DNA of 32,512 bases, taken from Candidatus Woesearchaeota archaeon (lineage in GTDB: Archaea > Nanobdellota > Nanobdellia > Woesearchaeales > UBA10216). A program made the translations under genes and the position numbers. The first letter of the stretch is position 1, and each line of letters begins with the position of its first letter. The notes under the pieces are model-generated. The model was not told the DNA's origin. It saw only the letters and a program-made list of their open reading frames with translations, and searched no databases. Below, one piece after another: positions 9,051 to 16,270 of this stretch. The stretch lies in assembly GCA_016188145.1 (NCBI GenBank), contig JACPIJ010000059.1, positions 1 to 32,512 on the forward strand, given 5' to 3'.

Positions 9051-9277
9051 GTGAGGACTTAATTTTGAAAGAAAGATCTAGAGAAGAGATAAAGGCTATT
9101 GTACTTGCAAGACTTGAAACGTTAAATAAAGACGCCAAAATTATGCTTATGGGTTTTGATAAGCCCTTAACCGTGAAAGACTTGATTAAAGAAGTTGAAA
9201 AAGATACAACACTCGGTAAAAAAGTGGTTGAAGTTCAATTTGCCTTCCTAAAAATGCTCGCGAATGGAGAGATTTAA
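9047..9277 (+). CDS. Small protein, cassette ORF2
   Basis: MSEDLILKERSREEIKAIVLARLETLNKDAKIMLMG...EKDTTLGKKVVEVQFAFLKML; overlaps both neighbours. Confidence 0.7.
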   Translation: MSEDLILKERSREEIKAIVLARLETLNKDAKIMLMGFDKPLTVKDLIKEVEKDTTLGKKVVEVQFAFLKMLANGEI

Positions 9278-9938
9278 GTTGAGGAAAACTATTCTTTTTA
9301 CTCGTCCCTATTATGATCAAGCAACGCAATATTTGCATTTTATTTCTGGGAAATTGGTTGACCAATTGAAGTACGTTAATGAACACACTGTTATTAACTT
9401 AGACGCTAAGACGGTATCAAGGGATTATTTTGAATCGGCTGTTAAAAGTCGCAACCCTAGACTGGTCGTTCTAAATGGCCACGGAAGCAAGGATGCCATA
9501 TACGGTGATGATAGAGAAAAAATATTGGATGAAAATAACGTTCACGTGCTGAATTCAAAAATAGTGTACGCTGTAGCCTGTGATTCGTTAGAAGGACTGG
9601 GAGAATTGGCGGTAAACAAGGGAAAAGCCACCAGTTATATTGGTTATGGGGCTAATTTTATGATAATAATTGACCCATCGCGAACTGCCGTGCCAACTAA
9701 AGATAAAAACGTGCAGCCGTTTATTCAGGTATATGCCATGACTGTTTTGAGCATAATATCTGGCTTAACGATAGCTAAATCGATTGAGAATACCAAGGCA
9801 AAGATAAAAAGCTTAATTAGGGAATATGGCGTATCAGGCATTATGGATAGATATGGTGATGCTCCTCTAATTAGATGGGCGTTACATTGGGATTTATTCT
9901 TTCTTGATATGCAAGGCGATGCGGAGGCATGTTTTTAA
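9264..9938 (+). CDS. CHAT/caspase-like (clan CD) peptidase-like protein
   Basis: Candidate catalytic His in RLVVLNGHGSKDAIYG and Cys in KIVYAVACDSLEGLG with downstream SYIGYGANF; start overlaps ORF2. Confidence 0.65.
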   Translation: MERFKLRKTILFTRPYYDQATQYLHFISGKLVDQLKYVNEHTVINLDAKTVSRDYFESAVKSRNPRLVVLNGHGSKDAIYGDDREKILDENNVHVLNSKIVYAVACDSLEGLGELAVNKGKATSYIGYGANFMIIIDPSRTAVPTKDKNVQPFIQVYAMTVLSIISGLTIAKSIENTKAKIKSLIREYGVSGIMDRYGDAPLIRWALHWDLFFLDMQGDAEACF

Positions 9939-10008
9939 TAGCTGAAATACGCCCAAGGGAACCTCCAAATAGAAAACTAATTAAACTGCTTTTCCGCAAG
10001 TAAATGTT

Positions 10009-10953
10009 ATGGTCAAGATACTGTTTGAGACGAGGCACAAGGCAGCGCTTGGGATTGCACTCCTGCTCCTGCTCGGCGACTTCTATTTTTTCAGCGGAAA
10101 GGTTTTCTTTGTGCCGTTTCTCGCTGTGGTCGCCATTGCCGCCACATTGCCGTACTGGCTTGATATTATGGCGGAAAACAGGAGGCAAAAGGACGTTGAA
10201 ACAAGGTTCCCCGAGTTTGTCAGGAACCTCTCTGGCGCCATAAAGTCTGGTATGCCCGTAGCTCAGGCTGTTGTTCACGTTTCAGAAGGCGACTATGGCT
10301 CACTGACTCAGCATCTTAAAAAGCTTGCCTGGCAGATAGAATGGTCAATCCCTTTCCACAGGGCCTTCATTAACTTTGGGAAGGAAACAGAGAACCCTGT
10401 GATAAGGAGGGCCATAGCGACTGTTATTCAGGCTGAGCAGGCAGGCGGCAACATTGAGGACGTCCTGGTTTCAGTCACGGAATCCTTGCTGCAGATTAAG
10501 AAGATTAAGGAAGAGCGCAAGTCAAGCATACACGCGCAGGTGATGCAGAGCTACATAATCTTTTTCGTGTTCCTGGGCGTTATGATTGTCATACAGAACC
10601 TCCTTATCCCGTACATGATCCAGTTCGGGGCTACGAATACGGAAACGGGAGTTACAGCAGCGCAAATCGGCGGGGGCATAAACCTGCAGGCGCAGCTTGA
10701 CTTTTCCTCGCCTGTGAATTTTTTCATCTCTCTTGGCGGCTGGTTGATGAGCCTTAACGGCATATTCCTGCTGATGTCCATGATTCAGGGATTCTTCGCC
10801 GGCGTTGTGCTCGGCAAGCTTGCCGAGGGCGATTTGACTTCAGGGCTGAAGCATTCGCTTATTATGATGACTGTCGCTTTCATGCTGATAACATTTGCCC
10901 AAAGCATCCTGCAAACTGCTGGTGCCGGTGTGCCAGGGATTGCGGCGGGGTAA
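10009..10953 (+). CDS. TadC/FlaJ-like (GspF/T2SSF) pilus assembly membrane protein
   Basis: FPEFVRNLSGAIKSGMPVAQAVVHVSEGDYGSL...VIRRAIATVIQAEQAGGNIEDVLVSVTESL plus TM helices. Confidence 0.85.
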   Translation: MVKILFETRHKAALGIALLLLLGDFYFFSGKVFFVPFLAVVAIAATLPYWLDIMAENRRQKDVETRFPEFVRNLSGAIKSGMPVAQAVVHVSEGDYGSLTQHLKKLAWQIEWSIPFHRAFINFGKETENPVIRRAIATVIQAEQAGGNIEDVLVSVTESLLQIKKIKEERKSSIHAQVMQSYIIFFVFLGVMIVIQNLLIPYMIQFGATNTETGVTAAQIGGGINLQAQLDFSSPVNFFISLGGWLMSLNGIFLLMSMIQGFFAGVVLGKLAEGDLTSGLKHSLIMMTVAFMLITFAQSILQTAGAGVPGIAAG

Positions 10954-10969
10954 GTGAAGGGTGTGGTAA

Positions 10970-11785
10970 GTGAAGCTTGTCATTGACGTGAGAAATTCTG
11001 TCGAAGCAAATGCGGCAGTTTACTTTGAAAAGGCAAAAAAAGCCAGGAAAAAGCTCGAAGGCGCAAAAGCAGCTCTCGAAAAGACGCAGCAGAAACTGCG
11101 GCAGCTCATATCCCGGAAGGAAATAGCCGATAAAATGTTCGCTGTAGAGGCTGAGGAAAAGAAAACCGCGGCAGCGAGAAACCAGCAAAAAGAGTGGTTT
11201 GAAAAATTCAGGTGGTTTGTAAGCTCTGAGGGCTTTCTCTGCATTGGGGGGAGGGATGCAACCACAAATGAGATAATAATGAAGAAGCATGCTGAAAAAG
11301 ATGACATCGTGTTCCACACAGAGCTTGCAGGCTCGCCTTTCTTTGTCGTAAAAAGCAGTAGCCACGAAGGCCCTATCGGCCCTGCAACAATAGAAGAAGC
11401 GGCAGTCGCAACCGCAAGCTATTCCAGGGCATGGAAAGCCGGCCTTCAGTCTGTCGACGTTTATTGGGTGAAGCCCGAGCAGGTGAGCAAGGAGGCTAAA
11501 GCCGGCGAATACCTTGTGAAGGGCGCTTTCATGATTTACGGCAAAAAGAATTATGTTCCTGTCATGGTTGTGCTTGCCATTGGCATAGCTTCTGAAGGAA
11601 GAATAATGGGCGGGCCGGCAGCCGCCATTTCAAAAAATTGCGCTAAGTCGGTAAAAATCCTGCAAGGCGACAACAGGCCCAGCGATGTAGCAAAGAAGAT
11701 AATAAAAGTTCTGGGCCTCGATAGCAGCTACCTTGACGAAATAATAAGGGCTATGCCTGCCGGGGAATTCAAGGTGGTTGGTTGA
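10970..11785 (+). CDS. Coiled coil + NFACT-R (DUF814) domain protein without an obvious NFACT-N domain
   Basis: EKFRWFVSSEGFLCIGGRDATTNEIIMKKHAEKDDIVFHTELAGSPFFVVKS; GTG start. Confidence 0.85.
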   Translation: MKLVIDVRNSVEANAAVYFEKAKKARKKLEGAKAALEKTQQKLRQLISRKEIADKMFAVEAEEKKTAAARNQQKEWFEKFRWFVSSEGFLCIGGRDATTNEIIMKKHAEKDDIVFHTELAGSPFFVVKSSSHEGPIGPATIEEAAVATASYSRAWKAGLQSVDVYWVKPEQVSKEAKAGEYLVKGAFMIYGKKNYVPVMVVLAIGIASEGRIMGGPAAAISKNCAKSVKILQGDNRPSDVAKKIIKVLGLDSSYLDEIIRAMPAGEFKVVG

Positions 11786-11786
11786 G

Positions 11787-12380
11787 ATGATTTCAGTAAG
11801 GAAAGCGGCTTTGAAAGACATTCCTTCAATTGCCGGTCTTTGGTGCGAATTCATGAAGGAGCACGATAAGATAGTGCTTGTGAGAAATAAAAAGCTTAGC
11901 CGATACACGCCCAGAAAGAAAAATGCGGAGAATAACTACAGGTCATTCATCAAAAAGCAGCTTAAATCCGGAAATGGCGCAATATTCCTTGCAGAAGCAG
12001 AAGACACAGCAGCAGGATATGTCTTCGTAATCATTAAAGACGAAATCCCTGTCTTCAAACTCAAGAAGATAGGCTACATCAGCGACCTGTACGTGAAAAA
12101 AGCATTAAGAGGAATGAAAATCAGCTCAAAGCTTAAAGATGAAGCAATGAAATGGCTCAAGAAGAAAGGTTTGAAGCACATTTCAATCGGATTGTATGTT
12201 GACAATGAATTTGCGCATTCTGTCTATAAGAAGTGGGGCTTCTTTGACTACAAGCTTGAGATGCGAAGAAAGATCGATAAAGTCGTGCTGAAAAAGAAGG
12301 CAAAGAAGCTTTCCCTTAGGAAGTGGAAAGGGTATCTCGGAACTTTTGACACTGATAAGCTGATGGAAGAACTCAGGTAG
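11787..12380 (+). CDS. GNAT-family N-acetyltransferase
   Basis: YISDLYVKKALRGMKISSKLKDEAMKWLKKKGLKHISIGLYVDNEFAHSVYKKWGF. Confidence 0.85.
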   Translation: MISVRKAALKDIPSIAGLWCEFMKEHDKIVLVRNKKLSRYTPRKKNAENNYRSFIKKQLKSGNGAIFLAEAEDTAAGYVFVIIKDEIPVFKLKKIGYISDLYVKKALRGMKISSKLKDEAMKWLKKKGLKHISIGLYVDNEFAHSVYKKWGFFDYKLEMRRKIDKVVLKKKAKKLSLRKWKGYLGTFDTDKLMEELR

Positions 12381-12389
12381 CTGAGCGCC

Positions 12390-13193
12390 TTATTTTACAG
12401 AGTTTTCTTCGCTGCCGGAGTTGTTTAAGCTGGTGTTGCTGCCTTGCTCAGTCCCAAGCCCTTCCCTTAGTATAATGTCTATCTCCCCGAAGTTCTCCTG
12501 CTGCAGCAGGTCAAGCTTCCTGTAGTCAACGTTTGCAAGGTGCAGCAGCGGCATGAACGTGAGAATCTTCGCCTCCTTCGTTGCGTCTTTTGGCAAAAGC
12601 TGTGTGAACGTGAGTTTTCTGCTTGCTTTAAACATGCTTGTGACCTTATCATATACTTCGCCTATGAGTTTTCCCATGTCTGTCTTTCTTCTCGGCACTT
12701 CCATCGTCACATGCGGCATCCTCCTTGCTACCCTCCTGTCCCTTACTTCAAGGGCTTTCTGCAGCGATATGACCAGGTCATAGATTGAGACTTTTCTTTT
12801 TCGCGGCTGCGGCGTTCGCGGCAGCAGTGGGTGAGCTGAGTAGTCTTCATACCCCTGTTTGCCGTAGCTGTCAAGCTCCTCATAAAAGCCCTCATAGGCG
12901 CTTTCCTCATCCTGGGGTGTCATGAGCCTGTCCAGCTCTGCCATTTCCTCCCCAACAAGAAGGTTTGACTTTATTTTCAGCAGTATCGAGGCTGCCAGCA
13001 CCATCTTGCCGGACACCCTGAAGTCAAGCTCCTTGAGCTTCTTGAGCATCTGGACATACCTCTTCGCCAGGACAGAAACGTTTACATCCCAAGGATCCAT
13101 CTGCTCGCTCTTGACAAGCTCGTAAATCATGCTCCTCCAAGTTACCTCGTTGCTTTCCTTGCCCAAAACTATCTGCATGATGCGGTCTTCCAT
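12390..13193 (-). CDS. scpA: Segregation and condensation protein A (kleisin)
   Basis: DPWDVNVSVLAKRYVQMLKKLKELDFRVSGKMVLAASILLKIKSNLL. Confidence 0.85.
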   Translation of the reverse strand: MEDRIMQIVLGKESNEVTWRSMIYELVKSEQMDPWDVNVSVLAKRYVQMLKKLKELDFRVSGKMVLAASILLKIKSNLLVGEEMAELDRLMTPQDEESAYEGFYEELDSYGKQGYEDYSAHPLLPRTPQPRKRKVSIYDLVISLQKALEVRDRRVARRMPHVTMEVPRRKTDMGKLIGEVYDKVTSMFKASRKLTFTQLLPKDATKEAKILTFMPLLHLANVDYRKLDLLQQENFGEIDIILREGLGTEQGSNTSLNNSGSEENSVK

Positions 13194-13307
13194 GCCCCGA
13201 ATTCTCGTACATCAGCTATTTAAATTGCACGGTTTCCGCCACAAAACATAAAACTATTTAAGCCGCTGTTTTTTGCACTTTGGCAATGGGCCCGTGGTCT
13301 AGTGGTT

Positions 13308-13336
13308 AACTTCCCAGCGTCGCTTGGAGTCCACAG
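13308..13336 (+). other. Putative D-loop BHB intron of tRNA-Val (29 nt)
   Basis: Central helix GTGG/CCAC, 5' bulge TT|A, 3' bulge AG|A; contains hairpin CCAGC-gtc-GCTTGG with bulged U. Confidence 0.75.
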
Positions 13337-13375
13337 ATGACGTCTCCCTTACACGGAGAAGGCCGCCAGTTCGAA

Positions 13376-13428
13376 CAGCCCTTTTTTCGCAGCGGCGAAA
13401 AAAGCCCTGGGGGAAACGGCTTCGAAAG
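13376..13428 (+). other. Putative 59/60 BHB intron of tRNA-Val (53 nt)
   Basis: GCCAG-TTCG-AA|C...CGAA-AG|T-CTGGC; hairpin CTTTTTTCGC-agcg-GCGAAAAAAG; closing AGCC/GGCT. Confidence 0.85.
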
Positions 13429-13443
13429 TCTGGCCGGGCCCAC

Positions 13444-13480
13444 TAAACCTTTTTGTTCGCTGCAGCTCCAAAAAGCTTTA
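13444..13480 (+). repeat. Hairpin 3' of tRNA-Val, similar to the tRNA-Ile 59/60 intron hairpin
   Basis: TAAACCTTTTTG ttcgctgcagctc CAAAAAGCTTTA; compare CCTTTTAC-tcgctgcggctc-GTAAAAGC in tRNA-Ile. Confidence 0.7.
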
Positions 13481-13565
13481 CCAAAAAACGGACTTAATAC
13501 AAAAACATTTAAAATACAGTCTTTGTTGTTTTTGATTGACCTTTTTGGCAGAAGGCAGTCGTTTC

Positions 13566-13592
13566 TTGATTGACCTTCTTCCTAAGAAGGTC
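13566..13592 (+). repeat. Leader hairpin directly upstream of tRNA-Gly
   Basis: GACCTTCTT-cct-AAGAAGGTC perfect 9-bp stem ending 2 nt before the mature tRNA; TTGATTGACCTT also occurs at 13532-13543 as a direct repeat. Confidence 0.75.
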
Positions 13593-13630
13593 ATGCGACG
13601 GTGGTCTAGTGGTATGACACGACCTTGCCA

Positions 13631-13737
13631 CAACCCTTTTTCCGCCTGCTGGCGAAACCCAAATCGGCAGCAGCCGATTGGGCCCAGTCGACGCAAGTCG
13701 ACTTGGGAAAGCGTTGACGGAAAACGGGTATGCAAAG
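13631..13737 (+). other. 37/38 BHB intron of tRNA-Gly (107 nt) with two-hairpin module
   Basis: CGACC-TTGC-CA|C...GCAA-AG|A-GGTCG; ACCC/GGGT and TTTTCCG/CGGAAAA basal pairing; hairpins CGCC-tgct-GGCG, 13658-13682, 13683-13707. Confidence 0.9.
13658..13707 (+). repeat. Two-hairpin module, copy 1
   Basis: CCCAAATCGGC-agca-GCCGATTGGG followed directly by CCCAGTCGAC-gcaa-GTCGACTTGGG. Confidence 0.92.
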
Positions 13738-13758
13738 AGGTCGTTACCCGGGTTCGAA

Positions 13759-13862
13759 AAGCCCTTTTTTGCCGCGGGCAAAAAAGCCCTTGGGGAACCA
13801 AATCGAGCAAAAGCTCGATTGGTCCAGTCGTCTAGAAGACGACTTGGAAACGGCTGCGAAAG
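13759..13862 (+). other. 59/60 BHB intron of tRNA-Gly (104 nt) with two-hairpin module
   Basis: CCGGG-TTCG-AA|A...CGAA-AG|T-CCCGG; hairpin CTTTTTTGCC-gcg-GGCAAAAAAG; module copy 2. Confidence 0.9.
13798..13847 (+). repeat. Two-hairpin module, copy 2
   Basis: CCAAATCGAGC-aaaa-GCTCGATTGG then t then CCAGTCGTCT-aga-AGACGACTTGG. Confidence 0.92.
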
Positions 13863-13886
13863 TCCCGGCCGTCGCACTTTTTATTT

Positions 13887-14096
13887 TCAATAGCTTATCT
13901 TCAGTTTTCTTGCTATCTGCTTGAGAATCAGCTTCATTTCTATTTGTTCTAACTTTATTTCTAGATGCTCCTTCCTCATTATGGTAGCTTCTTTCTTAAG
14001 GGAAGAAATATCGGCCAACACTTTACCAACGCCTATTCCAATCCCTACAAGTGCCATTGCCACTGCGCTTAGTGCTTGCAATTCGGTAAAACTCAT
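13887..14096 (-). CDS. Small membrane protein with C-terminal amphipathic helix
   Basis: MSFTELQALSAVAMALVGIGIGVGKVLADISSLKKEATIMRKEHLEIKLEQIEMKLILKQ; start overlaps the upstream ORF by 4 nt. Confidence 0.55.
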   Translation of the reverse strand: MSFTELQALSAVAMALVGIGIGVGKVLADISSLKKEATIMRKEHLEIKLEQIEMKLILKQIARKLKISY

Positions 14097-14332
14097 TTTA
14101 CAATCCCAGTGAGTTGGAGAATCACTAAAACTATTATTATGGTGCCACACCATCTAGGCAGTAAAGCCATCCAAGAATCTCTCACAAAGAACCACATTAT
14201 CAAGTTATAGGTTCTTTTAAGCGCTTTTACCGCTATTGCAGTATCGGTGTTAATGCCTCTGTCCAAGTCGGGGTATTTTCTGTTCTCCTCAACGGCATTT
14301 ACGAATGTCATTCCTTCTTTTATTAGCTGCAC
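14093..14332 (-). CDS. Small membrane protein
   Basis: 79-aa ORF with C-terminal TM (WCGTIIIVLVILQLTGIV). Confidence 0.5.
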   Translation of the reverse strand: MQLIKEGMTFVNAVEENRKYPDLDRGINTDTAIAVKALKRTYNLIMWFFVRDSWMALLPRWCGTIIIVLVILQLTGIVK

Positions 14333-14602
14333 TTCTTAATAAGCTTTGTGCCTTACTTTCCGGAAATTTTCCGACGACAATTGAAAGATTTTCAGCAGTG
14401 CCGTGTGGCTTCCGGAAAACCGGCGTTTTTACGCAATTTTTCCCAGATTTGACGTATTGTGATACATTTGTTTTTGTTGCAGTTCGGCCCAGCAAACAAT
14501 CGGTTTTAGTATAATTTATGCTACTCATAAGTAGTAATAAAATAGAAAGATTTAAATAGGGGAATATCCGGAGTAAATGTAGGTTAAGAAGGGGAAAAGC
14601 GC

Positions 14603-16270
14603 ATGGTACACCTGTTGTTTCCGGGAAGGCACCTTGTCAATACAAGGTTCCAGGAAGATTACCTTAGGCAAGTACTTGGAGTGCCTCTTGGCGGCCTCAA
14701 GTTTCTGCACAGGGCCCAGAACTTGCCGGAGGACGGTACCCTTGACGACATAGTCTTTGCGATAACCTCAAGGAACATGGATAATTCAAGGTTTAACCCT
14801 GTTTCGTTTGTTTACCGCGCCATTGCAGTTGATAGGTTTGGCAGTCAGTTTAATTCTAGGGGGATAAATCACAGGGTTTACGGCATTCCTGACCATGGCG
14901 TAACAGACAAGTTTCCTGAATTAACGCTGAAGGAGATACTTGAGCAGTCCGAGGGCGAGCTTAAGCTCACTCCGGAAAACACGGTTGTTGTGTGCTCAAC
15001 GCCTTCTGTGACTGAGCTTTACAAGAGGCGTGGCTTCAGCATACTGCCTGCTGAGCTGGTGTCGTTGAATCCTGAACGGTACAGCGCTCTGAGGCCAATA
15101 GACGTTGTCAGGCGTATTGCAGAGGCTGGTGAAAACTGGGCAGCTGACCCTGTGGTTATGGAAAACCTTTCTTCTGCTACCCTGAGCACCTTCCTTACCC
15201 ATTCAGAGGTTCCGAAGAAAATTATTCGGTTGTTTACAGACCCGCTGCTTACAGAGGAAGGAAGCCTTACGGAAACCAGGGATTACGGCGCTTACGTTGT
15301 TGGCATGGGCAACAAGGAGATTATAGAGCTCAAATATAATGACATCAGGCATGCGATAAAGCCTGGCAAGATTGTTGACCACGGCTGCGCTGATGGCGCT
15401 TTGATTGCCAGAATGGCCAGGGACTTTCCCGACTCTGACTTTTACGGCATTGACGCTTCTGCCACGATGATAGAGCTTGCTAGGCAGGGTCAGACCCTCA
15501 AGCGCTTTGGTAATGACACGTTTGTGTTTTTCAGGCACGGCAACATAATCAGCCCTCTTTTCAAGGGCCCGGCCGCCGACACGATTACCTCCTTATCATT
15601 GCTGCATGAGGTTTGGTCTTATGGAGCACAGCAAAGGTCAATCGATGACTACTTGGCATCTGTCCGCAGCCAGCTCGTGCCTGGCGGTCGCTTGGTTGTG
15701 AGGGATGTGGTTGGCCCAGAGGACAAGGAGCAGGAGGTTTACCTCTGGTGTAATCCTAATGATGGCTTGAACAGCAACATTGAGGCAAGGCTTGACACAC
15801 CGAGTCAGCTCAAGTCGCATTTGGATGGCTTGTCAACGAGTGCCAGATTCAGGAAGTTTGCAATTGACTTCCTTGCTGGCATGAGGGCAAAAGGCAAGCG
15901 CGGTCCTGAAACAGCAATCAGGTACAGGACTGAACGCATTGGCGGCGTTGACTATTTTGTGCTGAGGCTGAAGGATGCTGCTGAGTTCATGACAACGAAG
16001 GACTACACTGACAACTGGCAGAGCGAGATGAACGAGGAGTTCACAGCAAAGAGCTTTGCAGAGTGGAAGGAAACCTTGGCCAAGGCAGGCTACAGGGTCA
16101 TTGAGAACCCGAACGAGCCTGAAAAAGGCTCCAGGGCTTACACCAATCCGTGGATGATTGAGAAAAGATTTAAGGATAAGGTAGCATTATACGCCAAGGT
16201 CCAGGACGGCACTCTTAAGCCGAGGGCCTGGCCTGTTACAAACATGGTGCTTGTGGGTGAGAAGATATGA
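14603..16270 (+). CDS. SAM-dependent methyltransferase with N-terminal domain of unknown function
   Basis: KIVDHGCADGALIARMARDFPDSDFYGIDASATMIELAR (motif I region), PGGRLVVRDVV; preceded by TATA-like gatttaaatagg. Confidence 0.75.
   Translation: MVHLLFPGRHLVNTRFQEDYLRQVLGVPLGGLKFLHRAQNLPEDGTLDDIVFAITSRNMDNSRFNPVSFVYRAIAVDRFGSQFNSRGINHRVYGIPDHGVTDKFPELTLKEILEQSEGELKLTPENTVVVCSTPSVTELYKRRGFSILPAELVSLNPERYSALRPIDVVRRIAEAGENWAADPVVMENLSSATLSTFLTHSEVPKKIIRLFTDPLLTEEGSLTETRDYGAYVVGMGNKEIIELKYNDIRHAIKPGKIVDHGCADGALIARMARDFPDSDFYGIDASATMIELARQGQTLKRFGNDTFVFFRHGNIISPLFKGPAADTITSLSLLHEVWSYGAQQRSIDDYLASVRSQLVPGGRLVVRDVVGPEDKEQEVYLWCNPNDGLNSNIEARLDTPSQLKSHLDGLSTSARFRKFAIDFLAGMRAKGKRGPETAIRYRTERIGGVDYFVLRLKDAAEFMTTKDYTDNWQSEMNEEFTAKSFAEWKETLAKAGYRVIENPNEPEKGSRAYTNPWMIEKRFKDKVALYAKVQDGTLKPRAWPVTNMVLVGEKI

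Larger units (their letters stand above)
13288..13442 (+). tRNA. tRNA-Val(UAC) with two inferred BHB introns (D-loop, T-loop)
   Basis: Excision of 13308-13336 and 13376-13428 gives GGGCCCGTGGTCTAGTGGTTATGACGTCTCCCTTACACGGAGAAGGCCGCCAGTTCGAATCTGGCCGGGCCCA, a full cloverleaf; TATA-like actatttaag at 13251-13260. Confidence 0.9.
13595..13876 (+). tRNA. tRNA-Gly(GCC) with two inferred BHB introns (37/38, 59/60)
   Basis: Excision of 13631-13737 and 13759-13862 gives GCGACGGTGGTCTAGTGGTATGACACGACCTTGCCAAGGTCGTTACCCGGGTTCGAATCCCGGCCGTCGCA, a complete cloverleaf. Confidence 0.93.

Noticed and set aside
13376-13428. TTCGAA on both sides of the tRNA-Val T-loop insertion as a transposon target-site duplication
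   Set aside because: The second TTCGAA supplies the CGAA arm of the BHB central helix, and the equivalent ends in tRNA-Gly and tRNA-Ile (GCGAAAG, TGGAAG) are not exact duplications; intron geometry explains it better.
13337-13924. Several ORFs of 60-122 aa on both strands across the tRNA-Val/tRNA-Gly region
   Set aside because: They run through tRNA exons and intron hairpins; inverted repeats keep frames open on both strands and no protein family is recognisable.
14289-14528. 79-aa minus-strand ORF MSSINYTKTDC...
   Set aside because: Overlaps the start of the 14332 membrane protein and spans the palindrome-rich leader; its start lies near or before the predicted TATA element.
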